Source: Tetracentron sinense
Lineage: Eukaryota > Streptophyta > Magnoliopsida > Trochodendrales > Trochodendraceae
DNA length: 64,000 bases
Direction: 5' to 3'
NCBI GenBank assembly: GCA_015143295.1
Contig: JABCRI010000994.1
Location: 186,001-250,000 of the forward strand
The translations under genes were made by a program, and so were the position numbers. Position 1 is the stretch's first letter. Each line of letters begins with the position of its first letter. Below the pieces are notes generated by a model. It was not told the DNA's origin, made no database searches, and saw nothing but the letters and a program-made list of their open reading frames with translations. Shown piece by piece: positions 34,425-45,919 of this stretch.

Positions 34425-34765
34425 TGGCGAAGCCAGATTACCCTCTCGGGCAACCATGGACATGTGGCATTAAAAGAGGAGAAGTATTTCATTTTCTCCC
34501 CCCCCCCCTCCCCCCCGATTTTGACTTTTCCCCACTTGATATTTCTCTCCCTTTATTTCACCATCTTATCACCATGTGTCATATAACGTGTGAAAATACT
34601 AAAATCATGGGACCCATGATTTTGACTCCACCACTTGTACCTATTTTATGGTTGGCTTCGCCATTGACAATCCAACGCATATCAAGTGGGGAGAAAATGA
34701 CTTCTCCCTTTAAGTGCCGCATGTCCATTATTTTCCAAGGTTTCAGGCTTCGCCAAAGACAAACT
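34425..34765. repeat. Long inverted repeat upstream of the PUB33-like gene
   Basis: Left end TTGTCTCTGGCGAAGCC and right end GGCTTCGCCAAAGACAA are complementary apart from a mismatch. The arms continue inward: ATGGACATGTGGC pairs with GCCGCATGTCCAT, and TCATTTTCTCCCC with GGGGAGAAAATGA. A MITE is likely; target duplications are unclear. Confidence 0.65.
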
Positions 34766-35056
34766 GAGACCGTTTCTATTGGTAGAACTTGAACTCGTAG
34801 AAATTTCAAGAGGAAAGGCAAAAAAAAAAGACCCGGTCCTCTTCTCGGGAATGAATTATAATCCTCTCAAGTTTTTCAAAACGCATGATTTGAATTTTGG
34901 AAATGGTTTCTCTCACGCCTCCCTTTTTGCGTCAATTGTAGAACGTTATGGAAAGAGAGATCCCTTCTTATCTGGATTATAAGCAGCAAATAAGCATATC
35001 CCCAAGCATATCCCAAAGGGACAAAAAAATAAAAACAAAAAAACAACGTATTCTAA

Positions 35057-36126
35057 GAGCATCTCCAACCAACTCGGCAAACCCAATTTCTACCACTAAT
35101 TAGCTAGCTGGAGGGGGGGAAATTGACCTCCAACTGACTCGTCAAGTAGGTTCCCTATAATAGGGAAGGTGATTTCAGGAGCGGTCCAAGCTATTTGAAG
35201 GTCTAAAGCGAAAATTCTAAATGGGTTTTTTTTTTAATTTTTTAATATTATTAAAAAAAAATAACTATAAATAGGACATTTTTAATATTCTAAATGGGTC
35301 TTTTATTTTATTTTTTAATGCTCTAAATAGGACCTTCTTAATATTAATTTTTTTTTTTAATGAGGCCTAAAGCAAAGGCTTTGATGGCCTAATGGATGGG
35401 CCGACCCTGGGTGATTTGGCAAGCATTTCTCTTCCCCAAACATTATTAATTGAAAGGGGAGTGCTATCCCAAGTCCCATTTACTCCAAAATTTTCCATGG
35501 ACGCAATTGGGCCCTAACAAGTGGAGATGTTTCCTTATTTTAACAGTTTAAAAAATAAAACTCAAAGATTGGTTGACAGTTCTAGTGCTCCAGTTGCGTC
35601 TTTGGAAGATTTGCGGCTAGGCCTAGCAAAATCCTAATTAAAAAACTCTTTCAAAACCTCTTGAACTTTCAACAATAGCAAATTGTGATTGAACTAATAA
35701 AGGAGAGTTCAATCGCACCTACTGGTCAACTCGTGTCCTTTTAACTTTTACTAACCATGCTTAAGATTCATTAACCCTTGGGATTCAATAATAAAATCTT
35801 AGGTTTTTTTTAAAAAAAGTATTATAATATATATAACTCTAGTTAAGAATTTTAACTCTTATAGTTAATATTTTTTTGAAAACTTAAAGTTATATTGTTG
35901 AATCTCATGCGATGAAGAAACTTAACCATATTTAATAAGTGTTAAAAGAGACGTGTTGGCTGTGTCTCGATGATTACAATGATGTTAAAATAAGTGTTTA
36001 ATATAAATATAGAATAAATAGAGAGTAGGGTTGGAAGTGCAATAAGAAAAAGTAGCTCACTATTTTTAAAAATTCTTCATTTTAAAGTAAAAGTTGAGAA
36101 ATTTTACAATAGAATTGGAGATGCTC
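35057..36126. mobile_element. Tourist-like MITE with a nested fold-back copy
   Basis: The ends GAGCATCTCCAA and TTGGAGATGCTC are exact inverted repeats flanked by TAA at 35054-35056 and 36127-36129. The size (1.07 kb) is large because a fold-back family copy (about 35690-35990) sits inside, and perhaps other sequence too. No coding content. Confidence 0.75.
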
Positions 36127-36445
36127 TAAGAATAGCAATGAACCTAATTAAATTGTCACACGGAAGTCGAGTAAGGATTGAACTTATTTAAAATGCCACA
36201 GAAGTCAAATAAGGATTTATTTTACTTTCTCATCTAAGCTAACTCTAGTCGTAGTAGGTTCAGGCGGTTTGAATTGCGGGTAAATGGGTTTTCTGGTTTA
36301 CAAATAAATTTCTTTCTATTCTTTTAAAGCGATATTTTTTTTACAAAAATTGGATTAATCTTTTTGGTAAATTTCAATATTTTTTGTTAAATTTTAATTA
36401 AAAGTTATTTTAAAAAATTAACACTATTTCAACCGAAAAATAATG

Positions 36446-36652
36446 CAGGATGACCGTGTACCAAATTTCGGTAGGGGTATGACCTTCCATGAGGAAGGTC
36501 AGGGGATCTAATCCCCTCAAGGGTAAGGGTTGCAAGAATGCACCCTGATCACTACTGATCGTACTGACTCTATACTTAATGCTCCCAGCTAACTATTAAC
36601 CGTTCTGACTTATTGATGTATGAAGATACTGAAAAAACAAAAAAAAAAAAGT
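36446..36652 (+). mobile_element. Possible SINE with poly-A tail
   Basis: A body of about 190 bp ends in an A-rich tail (36633-36652). GGATCTAATCC near 36505 differs at two positions from the pol III B-box consensus GGTTCGAATCC. An A box upstream is not convincing and target duplications are weak, so this is a tentative call. Confidence 0.35.
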
Positions 36653-36942
36653 AGGCGAAATTAAAACCCACGCGGTTCCACTAGAATGCACACGCCATGA
36701 GCTAAGCTAATGTTTTTTCAAGTAAAAAACGAGTCCTTTTTTTAAGTAACTAAATCAAGTCGGTTTCAAATTACTATGTAATATCAATCCCAAAATTATG
36801 CAATTCGATGGCCTTAACAACACCAATTTAAGGACTATACTGCCCCGTTTCTGGTTAACCAACCATCCTACTTGTAAAAAGCTCGACTCCCAACTCTTTA
36901 ATAGTCCGAGATCACTTTTATTAATAAATGAAAAATAGTTAA

Positions 36943-37060
36943 CGGACCCATGGATCCCATTTGCTAAACTGGTCCCATTTGTTAAACTAAGGCATCCATG
37001 CCATTTTCTAAACTTAGGCATCCGGATGCCTTAATTTAGCAAATGGGATCCATGGGTCCG
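36943..37060. repeat. Perfect 26-bp inverted repeat with a palindromic centre
   Basis: 36943-36968 (starts CGGACCCATGGATCCC) is the exact reverse complement of 37035-37060. The loop contains further symmetry (TTAGGCATCCGGATGCCTTAA). It may be a very small MITE or a hairpin-forming locus. Confidence 0.8.
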
Positions 37061-37429
37061 CCTATCACAAGACTTTAATAAACAAACTAATTTCAAGCTT
37101 GATTTCCGTGCTTGTTTCATTAATGAGTTGATCTTGAACTTGTTAAAACCTCGGCTCGATTATATTTCTTTCTTTTTTTCTTTCTTTATATATATCTCTA
37201 CTAATATAAAAATGATTCCTCTGTTCAAAACGTTGATCGATATTTATTAATTCCAAAAATATCTTTTGTTATCTTTCTATTACTCTATTGATGAGGGCAT
37301 CCTTTGAAGATTATTTTTTTCTAACTTTTCAAACTACCTTTATCATAATCATGTATATGTGACAAAAATTTTAAAAAATATTTGTTTAATTCTCATACTA
37401 TCCCTTACTCATTAGTAGACTTGAAATTC

Positions 37430-38130
37430 TCAACGGTTATATACTCCTCAACTGTGGTTAAGATTCACCAACCCCTAAAGTTCACCCACTTATCCTTAGT
37501 TTTTATGAAAAAAGTTAACCCTAAGAGTTAGTAAATTTTAACTAGGATTTTAAAAATATTAGTATTTTTGTCCTAAAAACCAAGGATATGTGGGTGAGCC
37601 CTAACGGTGGGTGAACTCTAGGAGTAGATGAATCTTAACAATAGTTAAGGGGTGTCAAAAGAGACACATGGAAGCCCTAGGGTTCACCCACTTATTCTTA
37701 GTTTTTAGAAAAAAAAAATATTAATTTTTTAAAAATCTAGTTAAAATTTGGTTTATTTACTAACTCTTAAGGTTAATTTTTTTTAAAAAAAAACTAATGA
37801 TAGGTGGGTGAACCCTAGGGGTGGATGAATCTTTACCATAGTTAAGGGGTGTCAAAAGAGACACATGGCAACCTCAAGGGCGTAATCGGACTCTAATTGT
37901 GGTTAAGATTCACCCACCCCTAAAATTCACTCACTTATCCTTGTTTTTATAAAAAAACATATAATTTTTTTAACCTTGATTAAAATTCAATAACTTCTAG
38001 GGTTAAAAAAAATTCATAATTTTTTTCTAAAAACTAAGGATAAGTAGGTGAACTTTAGGGGTGGGTGAACTTTAACTACAGTTAAGGAGTGTTAAAAGGG
38101 ACATATATCGACCTTAGCGGCCTAACCGGA
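37430..38130. repeat. Fold-back repeat cluster
   Basis: Three adjoining copies. Left arms carry CAACTGTGGTTAAGATTCAC, CCCCTAAAGTTCACCCAC and CTTAGTTTTTA. Right arms carry AAACCAAGGATA, GGTGAACCCTAGGGGTGG and CATAGTTAAGGGGTGTCAAA. Outer ends read GTAATCGGACTC or CTAACCGGACTC, matching the copy beside MURE at 54955-55300. Confidence 0.6.
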
Positions 38131-38397
38131 CTCTCGTTTGCTATACCCAAAATATCCCTAAAGCTTATGACTCTCAAAATGTCCCTACCGCATATTTGTA
38201 TAATCAACATGTCCCTTACAATTTTTTTCCTAAGGGATATATCTTTAATTTTTTTTTTCAACTGCCCTGACTATGGTCCCTCTTCTCAGTCTTTCTCCCT
38301 TCCCTTCTCACGTGCATTACACGCGCCGTCCACTAATATATATATAAACCTACTAAAACATTTAGATATACTTACTTCATTTCAATACTAAAATAAG

Positions 38398-38945
38398 CTA
38401 GGAAGCATGGATACGTCAAATAAGGCTTCGTACCCGTATCTGATATGTATCGGATACGGATATGCCTCCAATATGGTAGGATACGTACAGGATACGGCTG
38501 AAACATATCCTATTAATTAAAAACAAATTTTTTATTTCGGATACGGCTCCGATACGGCATGGATACACCGGGATACGGTCGAGATACGAGAAATTTTTTT
38601 TTTTTTTGAGACCTAGGGGTGTGACCCTATCTCTTTTGTTTTTGCATGGACCATGGTCTTCTTTATATTTTGCTTAGTGGATAATAGGATGACTTTCTTT
38701 TTTGCTTAATGGATGATGAGATGACCCTATTTCTTTTGCTTTTGCATGGACATGGTCTTTTTTATACATAAACAGAACTGGACCAATGGTTATTTTGTAA
38801 TTATAATACAAAATATAGTATTTTTTTAAAAAAAAATTACAGGCGTATCCTGGCTGTACCCGTATCCTTTTTTTAAGGTTTTGTCGTCTCGCCGTATCCG
38901 TATCGTATCGTACCCATATCCCACATCCGTATCCATGCTTCCTAG
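38398..38945. mobile_element. hAT-like MITE, CTAGGAAGCATGGATAC family, copy 1
   Basis: 548 bp. The left end CTAGGAAGCATGGATAC is the reverse complement of the right end GTATCCATGCTTCCTAG. The flanks AAAATAAG (38390-38397) and AAAATAAA (38946-38953) match at 7 of 8 bases, suggesting an 8-bp hAT duplication. Subterminal regions are dense in GGATACGG and its complement. A second copy lies at 56544-57077. Confidence 0.8.
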
Positions 38946-39157
38946 AAAATAAATATACTTAAATTATATTAGTAAATGTTAGTATTATGTAATGTATTTC
39001 ACATGATAAGAATACATTTATACAATTATAAACTTTTGCTAAAATTTTAGATAATGTTATAATTTATGTATAATTAAAATTTGTACCTAATATAAAAAAC
39101 CATATCTAATAAACCTGCTCGTGAACTACTTAGAGCCCATGTATTTAATAAAGAAGT

Positions 39158-40319
39158 TGTAATGGGAAAAATTCGTAAAAAGAAGCGGTAAAATGAGAAT
39201 TTCTCACTCTTACAAATTCTAACAATTTAGCTGACATAAGCCCACTTGGGTTATGTGCTGGCTCTCTTAAGTGTTGTCTGACAAGTGACCTCATCATGAC
39301 TACATAAGTCATGATGACTCCAAATGCCCATAAATAAGCATGAATCTCCAGAGAAATGAGGATGGTGCAAAAGGCAAGAGAGAAAGTAAGGAAATAATAA
39401 AGAAAAAGAAGAAGAAGAAGAAGGAGAACTGAGAAGCTTGAGTCGCTCACACCCAACCCCGAAGAGCTATGCAGATATTCGCCCACCTGATTCTCTCCTC
39501 TTCATTTGATGTCCTCCGGTCACTTGATGCTCTCCACAACCTCACAATCGATTATGGCCACCGGATACTCTCTCAAATCGGTCATGTCCGTATGATGTTC
39601 TCCATGAACGGTACCCTTACACCTTGTAAATATCTAATGTTTTGTGTTTATATACTTGGTGAAATGTTAAGGTCACACTGCCAGTTGCACGACCTCGCAA
39701 TGATCATCTGCTAAGTGCATGCATACTTGAATTTATGTCTGACGCTGTGAACTGTACCTGAGCTCGTTGTCCGCTGTGAGCTGTACTTGAGCTCGTTGTC
39801 CGTTGTGAGCCTTGCATGAGTTCGTTGTCCGTTGTGAACTGCTCCCGAGCTACGTTGTCTGAGCCTTATCCGAGCTACGTCCTCTGTTGTCAATTGCTCC
39901 CAAGCTAAGTCATTTGTGCCTCCCGAGCTGAGTCCATTGTGCCTCCCGAGCTATGTCCTTTGTGCCTCCCGAGTTGCGTCCTTTGTGTCATCCGAGCTAC
40001 GTTCTTTGTGCCTCCCGTGCTACGTCCTTTGTGTCTCATGAGCTACGTCCTCTACCTCTCCATCACTCGTCCTCCATAGCACAACACCAGAGCCCGTCCT
40101 CAAGCGCATATGCTCAATGACCTCACGATAAGTATCTCTACATTATCATGTTCATATACTTATGCCTTATACTAACTTTATCATCGGAGCTTATTTCAGG
40201 ATGCACACCCGCCCCCTCAGTTTCATTTGTAGGCGAAGTTTTGCTATCTTCCTTTTACCAGGAAACCAGAGATTGTTGCAGCTACTGACGCATGGCAAGT
40301 CCGGAAATTTCCCCCTTCA
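39158..40319 (+). repeat. 5' LTR of the non-autonomous element
   Basis: It contains a degenerate array with a period of about 20-35 bp built on GAGCTCGTTGTCCG, GAGCTACGTCC and TTTGTGCCTCCCGAGCT (about 39740-40080). The array is CpG-rich against an AT-rich background. A TATA-like CCATAAATAAGC lies near 39328. Confidence 0.8.
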
Positions 40320-41054
40320 AAAATGGCACCGTCTATGGGAATTAAACCTCTATCTGTGGGAACGAGGCAAAAGGGCTTAGATAATCGCAAACGACAAGCG
40401 TCTTTTACACCTGAATGGGGCTTTCATTGCATGACAACAACCAAGAGGTAATTATCAAGTGCATTCTCAAGTGCTTTATCAAATGAACTGTCTAGTGCAT
40501 GCTCTAGTGAATTTTCAATCTCAAGCGAATTATCGAGTAACTTATCAGTGAATTATCAAGTAATTTATCAAGTGAATGACCAATGAATTGTCAAATGAAA
40601 TGTGTCATAAATGCAATGTCAAATGACTTATCATCTGAATATGGTACTCACCACGGGACACATGTGGCTTACCTAATGAATTGTCATCTGAGCAAATCTA
40701 GTGGCTTATACTAATGAAATGTCATCCGAGCGTGGTGTCCCATCACGAGGCCTCTCATATAAAATGTCATTTATTTGATTACATTTATGATGTGTTACGT
40801 TATTATGCTTTCGTACTCATTTACTGTCATCTCGTAATATTCTCATAATGTGTCTATGCCCTACAATCGTAGAAGTAAAAAGATTATTCATTTTAGAAGT
40901 GTTACTGATCTATATTCATTCTCGTGCTCTAAGCACTTGGGAGCAAGTTACTTGTTTGTTTGTGCAGCATGTAGGCTATCGTCTTCAAAGATTTTTCCCA
41001 TGATGTATTATCGGTACCTCGAACGAAGTCCAAGGCACCAAGAAGGGGCTAACT

Positions 41055-42221
41055 GTAATGAGAGAAATTCGTAAAAAAAAAAAGGTAAAATGAGAATTTC
41101 TCACTCCAATAAATTCTAACAATTTAGCCGACATAATCCTACTTTGGCTATGTGCTGACTCTCTTAAGCGTTGTCTGACAAGTGATTTCATCATAACTAC
41201 ACAAGTCATGATGACTCCAAATACCTATAAATAAGCATGAATCTCCAAAGAAAGGAGGATGGTGCGGAAGGCAAGAGATAAAGTAGAGAAAGAGTAAAGA
41301 AAAAGAAGAAGGAGAACTGGGAAGCTTGAGTTGCTCCCACCCCAACCCCGATGAGCTATGCAGATAGTCGCCCACCTGATTCCCTCATTTTCATTTGATG
41401 TTCTCCGGCTACTTGATGCTCTCCACGGCCTCACAATCTATTATGGCCACCGGATACTCTCTCAAATCGGTCATGTCTGCCTAATGTTCTCCATGAACGG
41501 TACCCTTATACCTTGTAAATAAATGATGTTTTGTGTTTATCTACTTGGTGAAATGTTAAGGTCACACTGCCACTTGCACGATCTCACAATTGATCATCTG
41601 CTAAGTGCATGCATACTTGAACTTGTGTCTAACGTTGTGAACTGTACATGAGCTCGTTGTCCGTTGTGAGCTATACCTGAGCTCGTTGTCCGCTGTGAGT
41701 CTTGTCCGAGCTCGTTGTCTGTTGTGAACTGCTCTTGAGCTACGTTGTCTAAGCCTTGTCCGAGCTACGTTGTCTAAGCTACGTCCTCCATTGTCAATTG
41801 CTCCCGAGCTGAGTCCTTTGTGCCTCCCGAGCTGAGTCCGTTGTGCCTCTCGAGCTACGTCCTTTGTGCCTCCCAAGTTGCATCCTTTGTGCCATCCGAG
41901 CTACGTCCTTTGTGCATCCTGTGCTACGCCATTTGTTTTCATGAGTTACGTCATCTACCTCTCCATTGCTCGTCCTCCAGAGCACAACACCAGAGCCCGT
42001 CCTCAAGTGCATATGCTCAATGACCTCACGATAAGTATCTCTACACTATCATGTTCATATACTTATGCCTTATATTGACTTTATCATCGGACCTTATTCC
42101 AAGGTGCATACACGTCCCCTCAGTTTCATTTGTAGGCGGAGTTTTGCTATCTTCCTTCTACCAGGAAACCAGAGATTGTTGCAGCTACTGACGCGTGGCG
42201 AGTCCAGAATTTTCCCCTTCA
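41055..42221 (+). repeat. 3' LTR of the non-autonomous element
   Basis: Colinear with the 5' LTR throughout, with scattered substitutions and small indels in the CGAGCT-type array (about 41630-41960). By eye the copies are similar enough for a fairly young insertion, but I did not compute divergence. Confidence 0.8.
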
Positions 42222-42409
42222 GAAGTCAAGCTCAAGCTTCATTTTAGAACTCGTTTAATTAATGAACAAGCTTGAACATCTCACTACTCGGCTCAATCAC
42301 TCTTGCGCCCTATTCAAATACCCCGTTTAACTATATAATTTCACAAAGCCCACAATCAGGCCTAGCTAGGGGCAGTTGGCCTGAGCTTTTAAGAAAAATT
42401 ATAATTCAA

Positions 42410-42740
42410 TAAGGCATAACCATGTTTTAAAAAATATATTTTAGTAAGCCATTTATGGAGCATGGGGCGATGCCTCTGAACTTTTTAAATATATATATTA
42501 TTTTATGATGTTTAATTATTTAACAGGACAACCATGGGAGCAAGTGGCAGTTGTCCCCCTAATTTAAAAAATATATATATACTATATCATTAAATTATTT
42601 TAATAAGACATAGTCACGAGACAATGGGGCAACTGCCTCTTACACTTTTGAAAATAATGTATATATCTTCTTATAGCGTGTTATTTAATTATTTAGCAGG
42701 ACATAGTCATGCGTCGAGGGGAGAACTATCCTGCATAGGC
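42410..42740. repeat. Tandem units of about 110 bp
   Basis: Repeated order: GGG(G)CAACTGCCTC, then AACTTTTGAAA or similar, an AT tract, then GTTATTTAATTATTTA, then CAGGACATAGTCATG. At least three to four diverged units. A single related unit is at 8050-8260. Confidence 0.55.
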
Positions 42741-42859
42741 TTTAAGATTAATAAATCTAACATTAGATTTTAGAAAGAATAAAATTTAACCATTGGAGTT
42801 ACAACTTCTTAACCGAAGTTAAAGAATGTTTAAGTATTTTACTCTGCCCCAAAGGAAAT

Positions 42860-43080
42860 CCAGACCCATTGGATTAGGATTTCCTCTGGCTGGAGCCATA
42901 GAAAATACTCTAATCCAACCTCTCCAACTTGTCACGTGTCCCCTTTAATTGTACTCAAGATTTACTAACCCTTAGGATTCAAGAATCTAACCTTCGATTT
43001 TAGGGAAAAATATTAAAAAATGATTAAAATTCTTAACCATAGTTAAAGGGTGTTAGAGGTTGAGTAATAGGCTGGGCCAT
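42860..43080. repeat. Fold-back repeat family copy
   Basis: It has CACGTGTCCCCTTTAATTG, CTCAAGATTTACTAACCC and CTAACCTTCGATTTTAG on the left and CTTAACCATAGTTAAAGG on the right. Confidence 0.45.
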
Positions 43081-43159
43081 AATATTTTATTCTGGCCAAG
43101 CAAGAGTAAATCCGCAATCTTCTCGTAGTAACTAGTAACCACACAGATGAAGCATAAAA

Positions 43160-44020
43160 CTAGTGTTTTGAAAATAGGACTGGACTGACTGGTTGAACTA
43201 GAATCCCACGGGTTAAACGGTTCTCCAAATCATCAAAACCGGCATATTTAAAAACCGTTCTAAAATTATTATTTTTTTTTTGAAAAATTGGCCTCTCCAA
43301 CCAGAAAACCAATGATTTAATTTTACTCCTATCTTTTTTTTTTCTTTTGTAAAGACGAAGAAACATATTCTATTTTCTCTCCTATTTACTACGGCGACGA
43401 AGAATCAAACTATCACTATATTTATTCATTTTTCTACTTCTTCTTCCAAGCGCAGGATAACCCAAGGGGTTGTGGGTTTTTTTCTACCAATTGGAGCCCT
43501 CCCTTCACCACCCCCATGGGGATGGTCTATAAAATCACGAAAACCATAAAAACCAGCTGAAAAAAAAGAAAAAAAAATATATTTTTAATGATAAAAGGCC
43601 ATGGTTCATCCAGGCAGTCGATTCGTTTGAACCGAGAACCAAAGATCCAACTGGTTCAACATCTAGTTCGGTTATGAAAACACGGCATAAATGATAAAAC
43701 ACACTACTTTCAAAGTGGGAAAAGTGGTCAGGCATTCTTAAAATTAATAATCAAACAAACTATAGATTATGCGGAGCAATGTTTTCAAAATCAGACAGGC
43801 TGTCAAACTAGTTGGATGGCCGGTTCCTAGTTCGAGCATGTCCTTTTATTATTAAAAAATATATTTTCCTTTTTTTTTCCCCGTTTCTTCCATTTTTTTT
43901 TATCACCTATTCTCAAATTGAATTGGCCGGTTCTTCTGATTCTCAGTTGATAGGCCGATTCCAAATTTTACTGGTTCAATTGACCCTTCCGATCCGATCC
44001 AATTTTCAAAACATTGATGT
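43160..44020. repeat. Two adjoining inverted-repeat elements ending in GTTTTSAAAA
   Basis: The first (about 43162-43685) starts GTGTTTTGAAAATAGG and ends TTATGAAAACAC. The second (about 43780-44016) starts AATGTTTTCAAAATCAGA and ends CAATTTTCAAAACATTG. Interiors share GGTTGAACTAG, AACCGG and TTGGCCGGTTC motifs. They probably belong to one MITE-like family in opposite orientations. Confidence 0.45.
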
Positions 44021-44269
44021 GGAGTTTCTTCAGGTATAAACTTCTGTGGGGAAAGTGAAGATATTATGCAAATGACATCTCATCTTCACTTTATTTTTCA
44101 TAGAAAAATAAAACATATTCATATACATACGCGCATATTAGTGTATCCTCCAATTATGAGGGTCAGGATTGAATGTCCATCAACTGCCAAGCTAACATGG
44201 TAGGTGGTCGTTGTGCAGTTTTAATTATTCCTTATAATAATAATTTCGTAGCATAGTACTAGCAAGAGT

Positions 44270-45480
44270 GTTGAACCTCTAAGGACTGCGTTGGTTTCGT
44301 TGTCTTTTATCAAGATTAATTTTAAACTAATGAGTAACAAAATTAAATGATTTAATTGATTTTAACCTAATTATACTATCATATTTTATTTAACCTAATT
44401 ATTAAGATCTCTTGGTTATATATCGGTTGAGAAAATTTAGGGTATTTGAATACACCACTAGTTTTATAACTAATCTTACTTTGATTTTATTAAAACCTCT
44501 CGATTTGCAAACATTACAGTGAGAATGACGACACGTCCTCTCTCAACTGATAAAAAAAGATACAAGGGATCAAATCTTGGGCATATCGTATCTTCGGTTA
44601 GCACGAGTGATATACATTAAACTAGGGTAGTATGATCACTTTCACTTAGCATAAAATATTTTAGGATTTAATCTCTTGATATATTAAAACTATTGCATAA
44701 AACTTATATTAAACTTCTACTGAAAATTAACACAAGTAGGTTCAATTCCAATTTCCTAACACTTAAGACAAGAAATAGAAATTTCATTGAAATCAAATTT
44801 AAATCTAATAAATCCGGTTGTTAAAACAACTTTATCATTATGCAATCAATGTTATACAAATACGAAATCTAAATAAAATCAAAGAACGACACAGTTACTT
44901 GGCTAGGGTTTCATTGAAACCCTATAATGGAAAGTTAGTTCACCGCGAGGGAGGAGCACGCCGTCTTCATAGACAAAAATGAAGAACTCATCTTTTTGAC
45001 TTCCTTGATCTCCAGAGTTTCTCTTATTCAAATCCTAAAATGTGTACATAATAATTATGGCAAAGGGTTCTCCTATTTATAGAGAGATAAAAAAAATAGA
45101 ATCCTTATTAAATTAGGAGTTATAGTTTAGTTTCTTCTATTTTCTCTATGAAACATGGCTTTTAAAATATCCAAACCGGGCCCAAAAAAAGATTTTCCGC
45201 GCATGAGTATAGGCCCAAAACGCAAGGGGTGATCGATCGCCCATAGTAAAACTCCTCTGGTTACTTTGGTTTTTTTCACTCTTTTGCTATTCTGATCGTT
45301 GAGATTTTTATGAGTCTTCAAAATTTATAAATCTTGCATTTTTATACTATTTTTCTCACATGAATCTAAAACCAATATAAACAATCAAGTACCGTAAAAC
45401 AATTCATAAGATTACTATAAAGAGTTAACAAGTTAAGTTTGAGGTGCTTAAATGTATAACAATTAGCACCGAACACTAGG
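44270..45480 (-). mobile_element. Possible solo LTR remnant
   Basis: On the minus strand CTCTCTATAAATAGGAG (about 45078-45094) is a strong TATA-box context. It is followed by a leader-like region containing GGGTTTCAATGAAACCC, as in a retrotransposon LTR. A TGTTG start near 44270 is suggestive. No matching second LTR, coding region or target duplication is seen, so boundaries are guesses. It could also be a promoter of an unrecognised short transcript. Confidence 0.25.
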
Positions 45481-45919
45481 CATCAAACTACTAAAACTAA
45501 GAATATCTTCTAACTGAGGTCGTGGCCAAACTATATATATATGCGTGTAAAGAAAAATTTAAGTGTTTATTTATTTATTGAGCAATAATCCCCTCATCGT
45601 GCGAGGAAGGGACGGAAGTGTCTCGCACCTTGCAAAGCCCTGTAACTCTTCTTGAACCTGATTAAGAAGTTTATCCCTTGTGGTTAATTTTTTTTTTGGT
45701 CTATTACACTAACCTTCTTGAGGTTTGGTAAAATTTTAGAAACCTCTCATCTTGTTTCTAAAATTATACTTCACTCCCTGTCATGCTCATCATATTAATG
45801 CTGTCAATGGAGGATAGTTTTTTACCGTTTTACCTCCGCCCTTTACTCAAGGAACATTTCAGCTTGGTTTGAAAACTAAACAAAAGAAAACTCAAATGTC
45901 TCCAACATTATTTATGGAT

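Larger units (their letters stand above)
39158..42221 (+). mobile_element. Complete non-autonomous LTR retrotransposon
   Basis: Two direct LTRs, 39158-40319 (1162 bp) and 41055-42221 (1167 bp), start TGTAATG and end CTTCA. A perfect 5-bp target duplication GAAGT lies at 39153-39157 and 42222-42226. The internal part is only 735 bp. It has a primer-binding-like TGGCACCGTCTATGGGAA a few bases after the 5' LTR and a purine-rich AAGAAGGGGC just before the 3' LTR. No gag, protease, reverse transcriptase or integrase is encoded, so it must use proteins from elsewhere. It interrupts an older AGCTCGAGC-type repeat whose halves flank it. The strand follows the PBS and PPT. Confidence 0.85.

Noticed and set aside
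39711..42247. Short open frames with Arg/Ser/Thr-rich products
   Set aside because: They are translations of the CGAGCT-type array in the LTRs and show no gag or pol motif.
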